Shown: piece after piece, positions 34,216 through 44,866 of the stretch | Layout: every line of letters begins with the position of its first letter | Position numbering within the stretch: position 1 is the first letter of the stretch | NCBI RefSeq assembly: GCF_900156745.1 | Contig: NZ_LT707065.1 | Span: 248,001 to 312,000, forward strand | Reading direction: 5' to 3' | From: Achromobacter sp. MFA1 R4 | GTDB lineage: Bacteria > Pseudomonadota > Gammaproteobacteria > Burkholderiales > Burkholderiaceae_B | DNA length: 64,000 nt | Program-made: the position numbers and the translations under genes | Notes under the pieces: generated by a model | The model's database searches: none | The model's input: only the letters and a program-made list of their open reading frames with translations | What the model was told of the DNA's origin: nothing

Positions 34216-34244
34216 TTGCGACGGCCCCGCATCACGGGTAGAAT
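34216..34244 (+). promoter_or_regulatory. Promoter of the MarR-MFS unit
   Basis: TTGCGA (34216-34221) and TAGAAT (34239-34244) with a 17-base spacer. Transcription would begin near 34251, inside the palindrome listed next, so repressor binding there would block initiation. Confidence 0.6.
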
Positions 34245-34245
34245 T

Positions 34246-34263
34246 TATCTTCACGTTAAGATA
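34246..34263. promoter_or_regulatory. Candidate MarR operator (palindrome at transcription start)
   Basis: TATCTT-CACGTT-AAGATA is a perfect 6+6-base inverted repeat of the size MarR dimers bind. CTTCAC recurs 15 bases downstream (34249 and 34264), giving a second half-site-like repeat. It overlaps the expected +1 and lies about 30 bases before the MarR start, as expected for autorepression. Confidence 0.55.
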
Positions 34264-34291
34264 CTTCACATTAAAACAGTGGCCATCAACC

Positions 34292-34804
34292 ATGAATGAT
34301 CTCGTCGACCAGGTGATTTCGCAGTGGACTACGCAGTGCCCCACGCAGGACTTCGCCGCCATGTCGGTCGTTGCGCGCCTGTTCCGCCTGAACGCGTTCG
34401 CCACCCGCAACGTCAACCGCTCGTTCCGCCAGCACAACCTGCACCAGGGCGAGTTCGATGTGCTTGCCACGCTCTACCGCAGCGGCGCGCCCCACGCGAT
34501 GAATCCGCAGAAACTCGTCGAGGCCCTGCTGCTCACGTCCGGCGCCATGACCAACCGCCTGGACCGGCTGGAACAGGCGGGTCTCTTGGTGCGCAATCCC
34601 AATCCGCAGGACCGGCGCGGCATCATCGTGTCGCTCACCGCCGAAGGCCTGCGCCTGATCAAGGTCGTGCTCAAGGAATACCTGACGGACCTGAATGAAC
34701 TGCTGGACCCGCTGTCCGCCGCCGAGCGCCGGCAGTTGGCCGGGCTCTTGAAAAAGCTGCTGCTCAAGCAGGACCAGGACACCCCCGGCAGCGTCGGCGC
34801 CTGA
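34292..34804 (+). CDS. MarR family transcriptional regulator
   Basis: A 170-residue MarR-type winged-helix repressor. The DNA-binding part is seen in FDVLATLYRSG, LLTSGAMTNRLDRLEQAGLL and the wing RNPNPQDRRGIIVSLT with the conserved DxRG. The N-terminal helices (ARLFRLNAFATRN) serve dimerisation. It begins with ATG 34292 just after the palindromic operator and is followed 46 bases later by an MFS exporter gene, which it probably represses together with itself. The effector is unknown, often a phenolic compound in this family. Confidence 0.9.
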   Translation: MNDLVDQVISQWTTQCPTQDFAAMSVVARLFRLNAFATRNVNRSFRQHNLHQGEFDVLATLYRSGAPHAMNPQKLVEALLLTSGAMTNRLDRLEQAGLLVRNPNPQDRRGIIVSLTAEGLRLIKVVLKEYLTDLNELLDPLSAAERRQLAGLLKKLLLKQDQDTPGSVGA

Positions 34805-34850
34805 GCGGCGCACCATACATCCCGCCCCACTCCATTTCCGCATCCGATCA

Positions 34851-36065
34851 GTGACTACCTCCACGCCATCCTCGCCCACGCTGACCGCGCCCATCATCCT
34901 GCTGATGTCCGTGGCCACCGGCCTGGCCGTCGCCAGCAATTACTACGCGCAGCCGCTGCTGCACACCATCGGCCAGCAGTTCGCGATCTCGAACGCCACG
35001 GCCGGCGCCATCGTCACCACCGCGCAACTGAGCTACGCGGTGGGGCTGATGCTGCTGGTGCCGCTGGGCGACATGTTCGAGCGCCGCGCGCTGATCGTGC
35101 TGATGAACGTCCTGGCCGCGGGCGGGCTGCTGATTTCCGCCTTCGCCACGAACATCGCGGTACTCATCCTGGGCACGGCGCTGACCGGCATGCTGTCCGT
35201 CGTGGCCCAGATCCTCGTGCCCTTCGCCGCCACCCTCGCGGCCCCGCATGAGCGCGGCAAGGCCGTCGGCACCGTCATGAGCGGGCTGCTGCTGGGCATC
35301 CTGCTGGCCCGCACCGCCGCCGGCGCGCTGGCCGACGTGGGCAGTTGGCGCACGGTGTACTGGGTGGCCGCCATCCTGATGCTGTGCATGTCCGGGGTCC
35401 TGTGGCGGGTGCTGCCCCGCTACCAGAGCCCCACGGCGATGAGCTATCCGCAACTGCTGGGCTCGATTCTGCGCATGTTCGTCGAGGAACCGCTGTTCCG
35501 CGCCCGGTCCCTTATCGGCGGGCTGCTGTTCGCCGCCTTCAGCATGCTATGGACGCCGCTCACCTTCCTGTTGTCCGGCCCGCCCTATGAATACAGCAAC
35601 ACCACCATCGGCCTGTTCGGCCTGGCGGGCGCGGCCGGCGCCTATGCCGCCAACCGCTTCGGACGCCTGGCCGACCGGGGCCTGGGCAATCTTGCCACCC
35701 GCGTGGGCCTGTTGCTGCTTTTGGGTTCCTGGGGACTGATGGCGTTCGGCCAGGTTTCGGTGATCGCCCTGCTGGCCGGCATCCTGGTGCAGGATCTGGC
35801 GATCCAGGGCGTCCATGTCACCAATACCAGTTCCATCTACCGCCTGCGGCCCGAGGCGCGCAGCCGCCTGACGGCCGGCTACGTCACCTGCTACTTCATC
35901 GGCGGGGCGTCCGGTTCGCTGGTATCGTCCTGGCTCTACGCCCATTTCGGGTGGCCCGCCGTGGTGACCGCGGGCGCCGTGCTGGCGGCCGTGACGCTGG
36001 CGTATGGCGCCCTCGCGCCCAGTGCGCGCATCCCGGAAACGCCCCCGGCGCCTGCCCGCGCCTAG
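34851..36065 (+). CDS. MFS transporter (efflux), MarR-linked
   Basis: A 404-residue major facilitator protein with 12 predicted helices. Motif A appears as PLGDMFERRALIVLMN. The N-terminal ATGLAVASNYYAQPLLHTI and the GTVMSGLLLGILLARTAAG segments place it with the YbjJ/AraJ-like exporters often found beside MarR or LysR genes. The start is GTG 34851; there is no nearby ATG in frame and no strong Shine-Dalgarno. It is probably co-transcribed with the MarR gene. Substrate unknown. Confidence 0.88.
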   Translation: MTTSTPSSPTLTAPIILLMSVATGLAVASNYYAQPLLHTIGQQFAISNATAGAIVTTAQLSYAVGLMLLVPLGDMFERRALIVLMNVLAAGGLLISAFATNIAVLILGTALTGMLSVVAQILVPFAATLAAPHERGKAVGTVMSGLLLGILLARTAAGALADVGSWRTVYWVAAILMLCMSGVLWRVLPRYQSPTAMSYPQLLGSILRMFVEEPLFRARSLIGGLLFAAFSMLWTPLTFLLSGPPYEYSNTTIGLFGLAGAAGAYAANRFGRLADRGLGNLATRVGLLLLLGSWGLMAFGQVSVIALLAGILVQDLAIQGVHVTNTSSIYRLRPEARSRLTAGYVTCYFIGGASGSLVSSWLYAHFGWPAVVTAGAVLAAVTLAYGALAPSARIPETPPAPARA

Positions 36066-36072
36066 CACCTCC

Positions 36073-36078
36073 TATAAT
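36073..36078 (+). promoter_or_regulatory. -10 element upstream of leuS
   Basis: A perfect TATAAT lies eight bases after the MFS stop and about 75 bases before the leuS start. No good -35 is present at 17 bases, so this may be a regulated or weak promoter for leuS-lptE-holA. Confidence 0.45.
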
Positions 36079-36152
36079 CAGGGGTTTTGACCGCCACCGC
36101 GCCCCGGCGCGATGGGGCGGCTCACCCCTTTTTTGCCACCGCGCACGAGCCC

Positions 36153-38810
36153 ATGCAGGAACGCTACCTCCCCACTACCGTCGAAGCGGCCGCCCAACAA
36201 GACTGGCAGGCCCGCGACGTCTATCTGGTCCAAGAACACGCCAAGAACGCCGACGGCTCCGAAAAGCCCAAGTTCTACGCCTGCTCCATGCTGCCCTATC
36301 CCAGCGGCAAGCTGCACATGGGCCACGTGCGCAACTACACCATCAACGACATGATGGCCCGCCAGCTGCGCATGCGCGGCTACAACGTCCTGATGCCCAT
36401 GGGCTGGGACGCCTTCGGCATGCCGGCGGAAAACGCCGCCATCAAGTCCAAGGTGCCGCCCGCCAAGTGGACCTACGACAACATCGCCTACATGAAGAAG
36501 CAGATGAAGGCGATGGGTCTGGCGATCGACTGGACGCGCGAGATGTGCGCCTGCGATCCGCAGTACTACAAGTGGAACCAGTGGCTGTTCCTGAAGATGC
36601 TCGAAAAGGGCGTCGCCTACCGCAAGACCCAGGTCGTGAACTGGGACCCGGTCGACCAGACCGTGCTGGCCAACGAACAGGTCATCGACGGCCGCGGCTG
36701 GCGCTCGGGCGCGCTCGTTGAAAAGCGCGAGATCCCCGGCTACTACCTGCGCATCACCGATTACGCCGACGAACTGCTGGGCGCCGTCCAGAACGACCTG
36801 CCCGGCTGGCCTGAACGCGTGCGCCTGATGCAGGAGAACTGGATCGGCAAATCCGAGGGCTTGCGCTTTGCCTTCCCGCACCAGATCGCCGGCCAGGACG
36901 GCCAGCTCATCCAGGACGGCAAGCTGTACGTCTTCACGACCCGCGCCGACACGATCATGGGCGTGACCTTCTGCGCCGTGGCGCCGGAACACCCCCTGGC
37001 CACGCACGCCGCCGCCAGCAATCCCCAGCTCGCCGCGTTCATCGAACAATGCAAGCTGGGTGGCACCACCGAGGCCGAAATGGCCACGCGCGAAAAAGAA
37101 GGCATGCCCACGGGCCTGTTCGTCACGCACCCCATCACGGGCGCGCAGGTCGAGGTCTGGGTCGGCAACTACGTGCTCATGACCTATGGCGACGGCGCCG
37201 TCATGGGCGTGCCGTCGCACGACGAGCGCGACTTCGCCTTCGCCAAGAAATACGGCCTGCCCATCGTGCAGGTCGTGGACGTGGCCGGCAAGGAATACTC
37301 CACCGACGCCTGGCAGGAATGGTACGGCGACAAGCAGTCGGGCCGCACCATCAACTCCGGCAAGTACGACGGCCTGACCTACAAGGAAGCCGTGGACGCC
37401 ATCGCGGCCGACCTGGCCGAAAAGGGCCTGGGCGAAAAGCAGACCACCTGGCGCCTGCGCGACTGGGGCATCTCGCGCCAGCGCTACTGGGGCACCCCGA
37501 TCCCCATCATCCACTGCGCGGACTGCGGTCCCGTGCCGGTGCCGGAGAAGGACCTGCCCGTGGTCCTGCCCGACGACCTCATTCCCGACGGCAGCGGCAA
37601 CCCGCTGGCCAAGAACGAAGCCTTCCTGTCCTGCGCCTGCCCCAAGTGCGGCAAGCCCGCGCGCCGCGAAACGGACACGATGGACACGTTCGTGGACTCG
37701 TCCTGGTACTTCATGCGCTACACCTCGCCCGGCAACGACAACGCCATGGTGGACACGCGCAATGACTACTGGATGCCGATGGACCAGTACATCGGCGGCA
37801 TCGAGCACGCCGTGCTGCACCTGCTGTATGCGCGCTTCTGGACCAAGGTCATGCGCGACATGGGCCTGCTCAACTTCGACGAGCCCTTCACCAAGCTGCT
37901 GTGCCAGGGCATGGTGCTCAACCACATCTACTCGCGCAAGACGCCCCAGGGCGGCATCGAATACTTCTGGCCCGAAGACGTCGACAACGTCTACGACGAC
38001 CGCGGCGCCATCGTCGGGGCCAAGCTCAAGTCCGACGGCTCGGCCATCACCTATGGCGGCGTGGGCACGATGTCCAAGTCCAAGAACAACGGCGTCGACC
38101 CGCAATCGCTGATCGACACGCTGGGCGCCGACACGGCGCGCCTGTTCGTCATGTTCGCCAGCCCGCCCGAACAGACCCTCGAATGGTCCGACTCCGGCGT
38201 CGAAGGCTCCAACCGCTTCCTGCGCCGTCTCTGGTCCATCAGCTACGGCCACCGCGACGCCGTGGCGCGCGGCCTGGCCCAGGGAACCGACTGGGCGCAG
38301 GCCCCCGCCCCCGTCAAGGATCTGCGCCGCGAGGTCTACGGGCTGCTCAAGCAGGCCGACTACGACTACCAGCGCATCCAGTACAACACCGTCGTGTCGG
38401 CCTGCATGAAGATGCTGAACGCCATCGACGACGCCAAACTGCCCGAGGGCGCCGCCACCGACGCGGCCTACGCCGAGACCCTCGGCGTCCTGCTGCGCGT
38501 GCTGTATCCGGTCGTGCCGCACATCACCTGGCACCTGTGGCGCGACCTGGGCTACGCCCACGAGCTGGGCGACCTGCTCGACGCGCCCTGGCCCCACGTG
38601 GACGAAGCCGCCCTGGTCGCCGACGAGATCGAACTCATGCTCCAGGTCAACGGCAAGCTGCGCGGCTCGATCCGCGTGGCGGCCAAGGCCCCCAAGGAAG
38701 ACATCGAAAAGCTGGCCGCCAGCCAGGAAGAGGTCGCCCGATTCCTGGAAGGCCGTCCGCCCAAGCGCGTCATCGTGGTGCCGGGCAAACTGGTCAACGT
38801 CGTAGGCTGA
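36153..38810 (+). CDS. leuS: Leucine--tRNA ligase
   Basis: An 885-residue class I aminoacyl-tRNA synthetase that charges tRNA-Leu. The HIGH motif is HMGH within [16 protein letters not shown], and the KMSKS loop is [13 protein letters not shown]. The editing domain (CP1) is present between them ([20 protein letters not shown] and HDERDFAFA). The anticodon-binding helical domain and the C-terminal ubiquitin-like end ([13 protein letters not shown]) complete it. ATG 36153 gives the common [11 protein letters not shown] start; a TTG at 36087 would add 22 residues and is not supported. lptE and holA follow closely, an order conserved in betaproteobacteria. Confidence 0.98.
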   Translation: MQERYLPTTVEAAAQQDWQARDVYLVQEHAKNADGSEKPKFYACSMLPYPSGKLHMGHVRNYTINDMMARQLRMRGYNVLMPMGWDAFGMPAENAAIKSKVPPAKWTYDNIAYMKKQMKAMGLAIDWTREMCACDPQYYKWNQWLFLKMLEKGVAYRKTQVVNWDPVDQTVLANEQVIDGRGWRSGALVEKREIPGYYLRITDYADELLGAVQNDLPGWPERVRLMQENWIGKSEGLRFAFPHQIAGQDGQLIQDGKLYVFTTRADTIMGVTFCAVAPEHPLATHAAASNPQLAAFIEQCKLGGTTEAEMATREKEGMPTGLFVTHPITGAQVEVWVGNYVLMTYGDGAVMGVPSHDERDFAFAKKYGLPIVQVVDVAGKEYSTDAWQEWYGDKQSGRTINSGKYDGLTYKEAVDAIAADLAEKGLGEKQTTWRLRDWGISRQRYWGTPIPIIHCADCGPVPVPEKDLPVVLPDDLIPDGSGNPLAKNEAFLSCACPKCGKPARRETDTMDTFVDSSWYFMRYTSPGNDNAMVDTRNDYWMPMDQYIGGIEHAVLHLLYARFWTKVMRDMGLLNFDEPFTKLLCQGMVLNHIYSRKTPQGGIEYFWPEDVDNVYDDRGAIVGAKLKSDGSAITYGGVGTMSKSKNNGVDPQSLIDTLGADTARLFVMFASPPEQTLEWSDSGVEGSNRFLRRLWSISYGHRDAVARGLAQGTDWAQAPAPVKDLRREVYGLLKQADYDYQRIQYNTVVSACMKMLNAIDDAKLPEGAATDAAYAETLGVLLRVLYPVVPHITWHLWRDLGYAHELGDLLDAPWPHVDEAALVADEIELMLQVNGKLRGSIRVAAKAPKEDIEKLAASQEEVARFLEGRPPKRVIVVPGKLVNVVG

Positions 38811-38821
38811 TGAGGTCAAGC

Positions 38822-39484
38822 ATGTACTTCGCCGGGCAACAAACGCAACTTTCCCGCCAAACCTGGCTGCTGCGCGGCGCCTGCCTGGCGCTGTTCATGC
38901 TGCTCTCGGCCTGCGGCTTCGCGCTGCGGGGCGTGACCCCGATGCCGTTCGACCGGATGTACGTGGGCATTCCCGACACGACCCAGTTCGGCGCGGACGT
39001 GCGCCGCGCCCTGCGCGCGGCCTCGCCCAACACCAAGCTGGTGGACTCGCCCAAGGAAGCGCAGGCGATCTTCCAGCAGGTGAACGACTCGCGCACCCTG
39101 CGCGAGGTTTCGCTCAACGCCCAGGGCCGCGTCGAATCCTACGAACTCGGCATCAACTACACGTTCCGCCTGATCGACGCCCAGGGCCGCGTGCTGGTGC
39201 CCGACACCACGCTGTCGATCTTCCGCGAAATGCCGTACGACGACCAGGTGGTGCAGGCCAAGCAGGGCCAGATCGACACCCTGTTCAAGGCCATGCAGCG
39301 CGATCTGGTGTCGCGCGTGCTGCGCCGTATCACGGCGCCGGACGTGCACAAGGCGTTCGAAGCCGCGCAGGCCGGCGAAGACACCGGCGAAACCCCGCTC
39401 TTCAACCCGAACGAGCCGCAGCCGCAGCGTGTGCCCACGCCGTGGCAGACGCCGTCCGTCACCGATCCGACCAACGTGCGCTAG
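38822..39484 (+). CDS. lptE: LPS-assembly lipoprotein LptE
   Basis: A 220-residue outer-membrane lipoprotein that plugs the LptD barrel during lipopolysaccharide export. The signal peptide ends in a lipobox [11 protein letters not shown] with Cys at about residue 31, and the CGFxLRG sequence is the LptE signature. The rest contains the beta-rich domain ([36 protein letters not shown]). ATG 38822 has GAGG at seven bases; an ATG overlapping the leuS stop at 38810 is also in frame. A Pro/Thr-rich tail follows residue 185. Confidence 0.93.
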   Translation: MYFAGQQTQLSRQTWLLRGACLALFMLLSACGFALRGVTPMPFDRMYVGIPDTTQFGADVRRALRAASPNTKLVDSPKEAQAIFQQVNDSRTLREVSLNAQGRVESYELGINYTFRLIDAQGRVLVPDTTLSIFREMPYDDQVVQAKQGQIDTLFKAMQRDLVSRVLRRITAPDVHKAFEAAQAGEDTGETPLFNPNEPQPQRVPTPWQTPSVTDPTNVR

Positions 39485-39487
39485 CCC

Positions 39488-40543
39488 ATGGCACAGCCCC
39501 TGGACGCGGATCGGCTGGCCGAACACCTGCAGCGGCCCGGCAACCGGCTGGCGCCGCTGTATACGGTCTCCGGCGACGAGCCGCTGCTGGTGACCGAGGC
39601 GGTGGACGCGCTGCGCGCCGCCGCGCGCAACGCGGGCTACACCGAGCGCCTGTCCATGGTGATGGACGCGCGCAGCGACTGGAGCGCCGTCATCGCCGCC
39701 ACGCAGAGCGTGTCGCTCTTCGGCGACCGCCGCATCCTCGAAATCAAGATCCCCACCGGCAAGCCTGGCAAGTCCGGCGCCGACACCCTGGCCAAGCTGG
39801 CCGAACAGGCCGAAAAGCAGCCGGACGCCGACACCCTGGTGCTGATCTCCCTGCCCCGGCTGGACAAGGCCACGCGGGAAAGCCGCTGGATGCAGGCGCT
39901 GACCCGCGCCGGCATGACGGTCGACATCGCCAGCATCGAACGCGCGCGCCTGCCCGCCTGGGTCGGCATGCGGCTGGCGCGCCAGAACCAGCGCGCCGAC
40001 AGCGCCACCCTGCAATGGATGGCCGACAAGGTCGAAGGCAACCTGCTCGCCGCCCACCAGGAAATCCAGAAGCTGGGCCTGCTCTACCCCGAAGGCCAGC
40101 TTGCGCCCGAGGACGTGGAGCGCGCCGTGCTGAACGTCGCGCGCTACGACGTCTTCGGCCTGCGCGACGCCATGCTGGCCGGCGACATCGGCCGCACCAT
40201 CCGCATGATCGACGGCCTGCGCGCCGAAGGCGAGGCGCTGCCGCTGGTGCTGTGGGCGGTCGGCGAAGAAATCCGCCTGCTCGCGCGCGTCGCCGAGGCT
40301 CGGGCGCTGGGCCAGGACGCCAACGGACTGATGCGGCGCCTGCGCATCTTCGGCGCCCACGAGCGCCTGGCGCTGCAGGCCCTGAACCGGGTCCAGCCCG
40401 GCGTCTGGCCCGCCGCCGTGCAGCATGCCCACGAAGTCGACCGGCTGATCAAGGGCCTGTCGGTTCCCGGGCGCCTCTCCGACCCCTGGGAAGAAATGAC
40501 CCGCCTGGCGCTGCGCGTGGCCGCCGCCGGCGGACGACCGTGA
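39488..40543 (+). CDS. holA: DNA polymerase III subunit delta
   Basis: A 351-residue clamp-loader subunit. It shows [22 protein letters not shown] (delta N-terminal region, read in pieces), the [17 protein letters not shown] segment, the [10 protein letters not shown] motif and the C-terminal helical domain ([18 protein letters not shown]). It follows lptE by three bases and is the last gene of the leuS-lptE-holA unit. It is needed to open the beta clamp. Confidence 0.95.
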   Translation: MAQPLDADRLAEHLQRPGNRLAPLYTVSGDEPLLVTEAVDALRAAARNAGYTERLSMVMDARSDWSAVIAATQSVSLFGDRRILEIKIPTGKPGKSGADTLAKLAEQAEKQPDADTLVLISLPRLDKATRESRWMQALTRAGMTVDIASIERARLPAWVGMRLARQNQRADSATLQWMADKVEGNLLAAHQEIQKLGLLYPEGQLAPEDVERAVLNVARYDVFGLRDAMLAGDIGRTIRMIDGLRAEGEALPLVLWAVGEEIRLLARVAEARALGQDANGLMRRLRIFGAHERLALQALNRVQPGVWPAAVQHAHEVDRLIKGLSVPGRLSDPWEEMTRLALRVAAAGGRP

Positions 40544-40665
40544 AGGCGGCCTGGCCGCCGCCTTCGACTCGTCCCCCTCATCCGGTCGGCAGACCGGATC
40601 TCGCCCGGCCCCGTGGCCGGATATACACTGACTCTCCAGGCGGCGCCCCGCGCCGCCCCACCTCC

Positions 40666-41946
40666 ATGATCGACGCCGCCATGTCCTCGTCCTCCATCGA
40701 ACAAGCCATGCTCACCCTGGGCGAAAACGCCCGCCGCGCCTCGCGCGCCATGATGCGCGCCGACAGCGCGGCCAAGAACCAGGCGCTGCTCGCCATGGCC
40801 GACGCCCTGGCCGCCAGCCACGACGAATTGAAGGCCGCCAATGAACGCGACGTCGCCGCCGCGCGCGCCAACGGCCTGGAGCCGGCCCTGCTCGACCGGC
40901 TGACGCTGTCGGACAAGACGCTGGCGCACATGGCCGAAGGCCTGCGCCAGATCGCCGCCCTGCCCGATCCCATCGGCAGCATCACCGCCACCACGGTGCG
41001 GCCCAATGGCATGCGCGTCGCCCAGATGCGCGTCCCGCTGGGCGTGATCGGCATCATTTATGAATCCCGCCCCAACGTCACGATCGACGCCGCGGCCCTG
41101 TGCCTGAAGTCCGGCAACGCCGCCATCCTGCGCGGCGGCAGCGAAGCGCTGCATTCCAACGTGGCGCTGGGCCGCATCGTGCAGACTGGCCTGGCCGCTG
41201 CCGGCCTGCCGCAGGACGCGGTGCAGGTCGTCGCCACCACCGACCGCGCCGCGGTCGGCAAGCTCATCACCATGACCGAGCACATCGACGTGATCGTGCC
41301 GCGCGGCGGCAAGGGCCTCATCGCCCGCCTGTCGCAAGAGGCGCGCGTGCCGCTCATCAAGCACCTGGACGGCAACTGCCACATCTACATCGACGCGGCC
41401 GCGGACCCGGACAAGGCCCATGCCATCGCGCTGAACGCCAAGACCTACCGCTACGGCATCTGCGGCGCCATGGAAACCCTGCTGATCGACGCGGTGGCGG
41501 CGGTGTCCATCCTGCCCAGCCTGGCCGCCGCCTTCGCCGAGCACGGCGTGGAACTGCGCGGCTGCCCGCGCACGCTGGCGCTGCTGCCGCACGCCAAGGC
41601 CGCCACCGAAGAAGACTGGGCCACCGAATACCTGGCGCCTATCCTGGCCGTGCGGATCGTCGACACGCTGGATGACGCCATCGAACACATCGCGCGCTAC
41701 GGCTCCGGCCATACCGACGCCATCGTGACGCAGGACCTGACGGCGGCCCAGCGCTTCCAGCGCGAAGTCGACTCCAGCTCGGTCTACGTCAACCTGCCCA
41801 CCTGCTTTGCGGACGGCTTCGAATACGGCCTGGGCGCCGAGATCGGCATCTCCACGAACCGCCTGCATGCGCGCGGCCCGGTCGGCCTGGAAGGCCTGAC
41901 CACGCTCAAGTGGGTCTTGACCGGCGAAGGCCAGACCCGCGGCTGA
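40666..41946 (+). CDS. proA: Glutamate-5-semialdehyde dehydrogenase (gamma-glutamyl phosphate reductase)
   Basis: A 426-residue NADPH-dependent reductase in proline synthesis. Conserved blocks are [53 protein letters not shown], and the catalytic Cys in [11 protein letters not shown]. The ending [22 protein letters not shown] is typical of ProA. The large frame starting at 39442 is a GC artefact; ATG 40666 (or 40681) starts the homologous part. A TATACA sequence at 40622 may be a promoter element, since holA ends 120 bases upstream. Confidence 0.97.
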   Translation: MIDAAMSSSSIEQAMLTLGENARRASRAMMRADSAAKNQALLAMADALAASHDELKAANERDVAAARANGLEPALLDRLTLSDKTLAHMAEGLRQIAALPDPIGSITATTVRPNGMRVAQMRVPLGVIGIIYESRPNVTIDAAALCLKSGNAAILRGGSEALHSNVALGRIVQTGLAAAGLPQDAVQVVATTDRAAVGKLITMTEHIDVIVPRGGKGLIARLSQEARVPLIKHLDGNCHIYIDAAADPDKAHAIALNAKTYRYGICGAMETLLIDAVAAVSILPSLAAAFAEHGVELRGCPRTLALLPHAKAATEEDWATEYLAPILAVRIVDTLDDAIEHIARYGSGHTDAIVTQDLTAAQRFQREVDSSSVYVNLPTCFADGFEYGLGAEIGISTNRLHARGPVGLEGLTTLKWVLTGEGQTRG

Positions 41947-42105
41947 CGCCCCTGCGGCGCCTCGTGCCCAGGCGCGCACTGACGCGGCCCTGAATGACGC
42001 GGCCCTGAACACGGGGCCGCGCCAAGTTCTCTACAATAGGGCCAGCTTTTTTTGCCCGAATTTGTCCATCCCACGCGGCCCGCCCGCGCATCGTTGAGAT
42101 TCCCC

Positions 42106-42486
42106 ATGCATTCTCCCGTCATGGCCATGGCCTTCAGCCTATTCGTGCTGTGCTTCATCACCTGCACGATCAGCGGCATCGTGCTGTTCTTCATCAAGAC
42201 CCGGCAGATCAACGCCGCCATGAAGCATCCTTACCTGCAGCATCGGCCCTTCAACCAGTTCCCGCTGGCGATCCAGGCCGCAATCATGCTCGATTATTTT
42301 TTCCGGCTGATGTTTCCGGGCACCCGCTTCTGGCTGATCGGCAACGCCAACGACCTGCTCGGCCATGTCGATCCCAAGAAGCTCCCGCTTTCCTTGAAAT
42401 GGCCGATCGTCGGTTTCTGGGGCTCGTGCTGGCTGGGCCTGATCGCCATGATCGTGCTCTGGATCATGCTGTTCCTGGGGATGTGA
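42106..42486 (+). CDS. Small membrane protein of unknown function
   Basis: A 126-residue protein with an N-terminal membrane helix (MAMAFSLFVLCFITCTISGIV) and a C-terminal one (WPIVGFWGSCWLGLIAMIVL), flanking a soluble loop rich in basic and aromatic residues (FNQFPLAIQAAIMLDYFFRLMF). No family is recognised; similar small proteins occur beside proA in related genomes as far as I recall. ATG 42106 is used. It ends four bases before the hydratase gene and is likely co-transcribed. A TACAAT element at about 42032 could be the promoter. Confidence 0.65.
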   Translation: MHSPVMAMAFSLFVLCFITCTISGIVLFFIKTRQINAAMKHPYLQHRPFNQFPLAIQAAIMLDYFFRLMFPGTRFWLIGNANDLLGHVDPKKLPLSLKWPIVGFWGSCWLGLIAMIVLWIMLFLGM

Positions 42487-42490
42487 GCGC

Positions 42491-43312
42491 ATGCAGATCG
42501 GATTCGAAGACTATCCCGGCAGCATCGAAGCCGCCCGTATCCTGATCGCGGCGCGCCTGGCCGGCATTGCCGGTCCGCGCTTGCCCGCGCACTGCCGGCC
42601 GCAATCGCTGAGCCAGGCCATTGCCGTACAGCGGTGCACCGCCGAACTGCTGCGCGAAACCCGGCAGGACGGCATCGCCGCCTGGAAGAGCGCCCTGCCT
42701 TCCCCGGAAAAGACCGTCGTGGCGCCCATCTACGCGTCGGGCACCGCGGATGCCGCCGCCGGACCGGTCCCCGCCCGCACCGACGTCGTGCGCATCGAGC
42801 CCGAAATCGCCTTCCAGATCGCCCGCGACCTCCCGCCGCGCGACACGCCCTACACCGAAGCCGAGATCGACGCCGCCGTCGGCAGCGCCCGACTCGCGCT
42901 GGAAATCCTGGGTTGCCGCTATGCGTCTCCAGAACATGCCAGCCTGCCCGAACTGCTGGCGGATCACATGTTCAACCAGGGACTGGTGCTGGGTCCCCGG
43001 ATCGCATCGCCGGACGCGGCGCCGGGCAGCATGACCATCACGCTGACGGTCGATGGCGCCGAAGTCGAACAACACGCGGGCATCCATCCGAACGACCACC
43101 CCAAGGCCGGGCTGTACTGGCTGGCCAACTTCCTGCGCGAGCAGGGCCTGGGCCTGGCGGCCGGGCAGCACGTCATCACCGGCTCTTATGCCGGTTTCCT
43201 GGACGTGCCCGCCCACCGGGACATCGAACTGGCCTATGGCGATCTGGGCGTGCTGCGGGTGCGCTTCAGCAGCCAGGACGGCGCCAGCGGCCCGGTGTCT
43301 CCGGCCAGTTGA
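42491..43312 (+). CDS. 2-keto-4-pentenoate hydratase / FAH-family protein
   Basis: A 273-residue protein of the MhpD/fumarylacetoacetate hydrolase superfamily. The metal-binding EPEIAF motif is at about residue 98-103; DHMFNQGLVLGPR corresponds to the D.xxNxxxVLG motif, and the C-terminal GLAAGQHVITGSYAGFLDV matches the family's GDxITTG segment. In aromatic meta-cleavage pathways such enzymes hydrate 2-hydroxypenta-2,4-dienoate. No other pathway gene is adjacent, so the role here is uncertain. Confidence 0.85.
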   Translation: MQIGFEDYPGSIEAARILIAARLAGIAGPRLPAHCRPQSLSQAIAVQRCTAELLRETRQDGIAAWKSALPSPEKTVVAPIYASGTADAAAGPVPARTDVVRIEPEIAFQIARDLPPRDTPYTEAEIDAAVGSARLALEILGCRYASPEHASLPELLADHMFNQGLVLGPRIASPDAAPGSMTITLTVDGAEVEQHAGIHPNDHPKAGLYWLANFLREQGLGLAAGQHVITGSYAGFLDVPAHRDIELAYGDLGVLRVRFSSQDGASGPVSPAS

Positions 43313-43366
43313 CGGCGCGCAGCCCGCGGCCGGCAGGCTAACGGCTCGCCGTCCGCGGCCAACCGG

Positions 43367-44782
43367 TTAGCGGGACGCGGGCTCGGCGATGCTGACCGGC
43401 TCGCCGCCCGCCTCGATGATTTCTCCCACCGCCAGGCACAGATCCTCGCGGAACCGACCCGCCACCACCTGCACGCCCACCGGGCTGGGACCCGCGCTGC
43501 TCATAGCGCTGCCCATGGCCACGGACAGGCCGGGCAGTCCCATGAACGGCAAGCCGATCTGGGTCATCTGCGCGCGCCAGACGCGCGCATAGGCCGCATC
43601 CCCCTGCAGGTCGAGCTGGTCCGGGAAAGGCAATTCGGCCGACACCGGCAGCAGCAGCACCGGGTATTCGGCGAAGAACACCTCCCACATGCGCGTCAGC
43701 GTCGCCCGGCGCGTCAGCACCGCCGAAAAGCTCGCCAGGTCAGCGTTCGCCGCCCTGTCACGCTGGCCGGCCAGCGCCACCCGCGCACCGGGATCGCCTT
43801 CTTTTTCGGCGGCGGCGACCATCGCGTCGTAGCCGTCGGCCATCCACATCCGAATCTGCAGATCGGCCGCCTCCTGCATCGGTGGGGTCGCGTCCAGCGT
43901 ATCGACCGTCCAGCCCGCATCGCTCAGCCGCCGCGCCGCTTCCTGCAGCGCCTTCACGATGGCGGGCTCGGTCTCCAGGCCGTCCGGATTCAGGCACAGC
44001 GCCGCCCGCCGGGGCACATCCGCGCCCGCCAGCGGAGCCGGCACCCACCAGGGATCGCGCGGGTCGGCAGCCGCCAGGGCAGCCAGCCCCAGCCGCACGT
44101 CGGCAATGGTGCGCCCCAGAGGCCCCGACACCGCCGTGATCTGTCCGCCGATCGAACGCTCGGGCAGCGAGGCGTTGTACGCCGCCACCCGTCCCAGCGT
44201 AGGACGCAGCCCATGCACGCCGCACGCGTAGGCGGGGTAGCGGATCGAGCCGGCAATATCGGTGCCGTGCGCCAGATGCCCGATGCCCGCGGCCACCGCC
44301 GACGCGGCGCCGCCGGAGGAGCCGCCCGGGGTCAGCGCCGGATTGCGGGGATTGCGGGTGTCGCCATGCAAGGCATTGCTGGTGAACCAACGCAGCGAAA
44401 ACGCGGGCGTGTTCGTGCGTCCCAGAATCACCGCGCCTGCGCGCCGCAAATTGTCGACCACCGGACTGTTGCTTTTGGCGATCAGGTCTTTCTGCAGGCC
44501 CACGCCGTTGGTCGTGGCAAAGCCGGCCTGATCCACGTTGACCTTCACCGTGACGGGCACGCCCGCCAACATGCCGGGATCTTCCCCACGCGCCAGGGCG
44601 GCATCCACCCCGGCCGCCTGGGCCAGCACGTCTTCCGGACGATGATCCACCACCGCATTGATGGCGGGATTGACGGCATCGAGCCGCCGCAGCGCGCTTT
44701 GCGCGGCCTGGACGGCGGAGACTTCACGCTTGCGCACAAGGGCGGCAAGCTCAACTGCGGACAAACGCCAAAGATCGGTCAC
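43367..44782 (-). CDS. Amidase signature family hydrolase
   Basis: A 471-residue amidase with the Ser-cisSer-Lys triad: Lys in PVTVKVNVDQAG (about residue 80), cis-Ser in TPGGSSGGAASAVAAG (about 157), and the nucleophile Ser in GTDIAGSIRYPA (about 180). GTG 44782 is chosen as start because AGGAG stands six bases upstream; a TTG at 44815 is the other option. The enzyme hydrolyses an amide to acid plus ammonia; the substrate is not deducible. It is preceded by a LysR gene on the same strand, 84 bases upstream. Confidence 0.88.
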   Translation of the reverse strand: MTDLWRLSAVELAALVRKREVSAVQAAQSALRRLDAVNPAINAVVDHRPEDVLAQAAGVDAALARGEDPGMLAGVPVTVKVNVDQAGFATTNGVGLQKDLIAKSNSPVVDNLRRAGAVILGRTNTPAFSLRWFTSNALHGDTRNPRNPALTPGGSSGGAASAVAAGIGHLAHGTDIAGSIRYPAYACGVHGLRPTLGRVAAYNASLPERSIGGQITAVSGPLGRTIADVRLGLAALAAADPRDPWWVPAPLAGADVPRRAALCLNPDGLETEPAIVKALQEAARRLSDAGWTVDTLDATPPMQEAADLQIRMWMADGYDAMVAAAEKEGDPGARVALAGQRDRAANADLASFSAVLTRRATLTRMWEVFFAEYPVLLLPVSAELPFPDQLDLQGDAAYARVWRAQMTQIGLPFMGLPGLSVAMGSAMSSAGPSPVGVQVVAGRFREDLCLAVGEIIEAGGEPVSIAEPASR

Positions 44783-44866
44783 GCGCAACTCCTGGGGTCG
44801 TGGGTTTTGCTGCAAGCAGGCAAACCTTAGCGCCAGTCGCCCAAGCCCACAAGCCGCCGCGCGACG

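Noticed and set aside
34851-34853. A missing start for the MarR-linked exporter
   Set aside because: The gene uses GTG at 34851 and the conserved region follows directly, so it is not a truncated gene.
36078-38819. A 913-codon open frame on the minus strand opposite leuS
   Set aside because: It is an exact antisense shadow of leuS; its residues are a low-complexity mix of H, G, V, D and A typical of reversed GC-rich codons, and leuS is certain.
39442-41946. A long frame joining the holA region to proA
   Set aside because: Homology begins at 40666; upstream residues are a shifted reading of holA.
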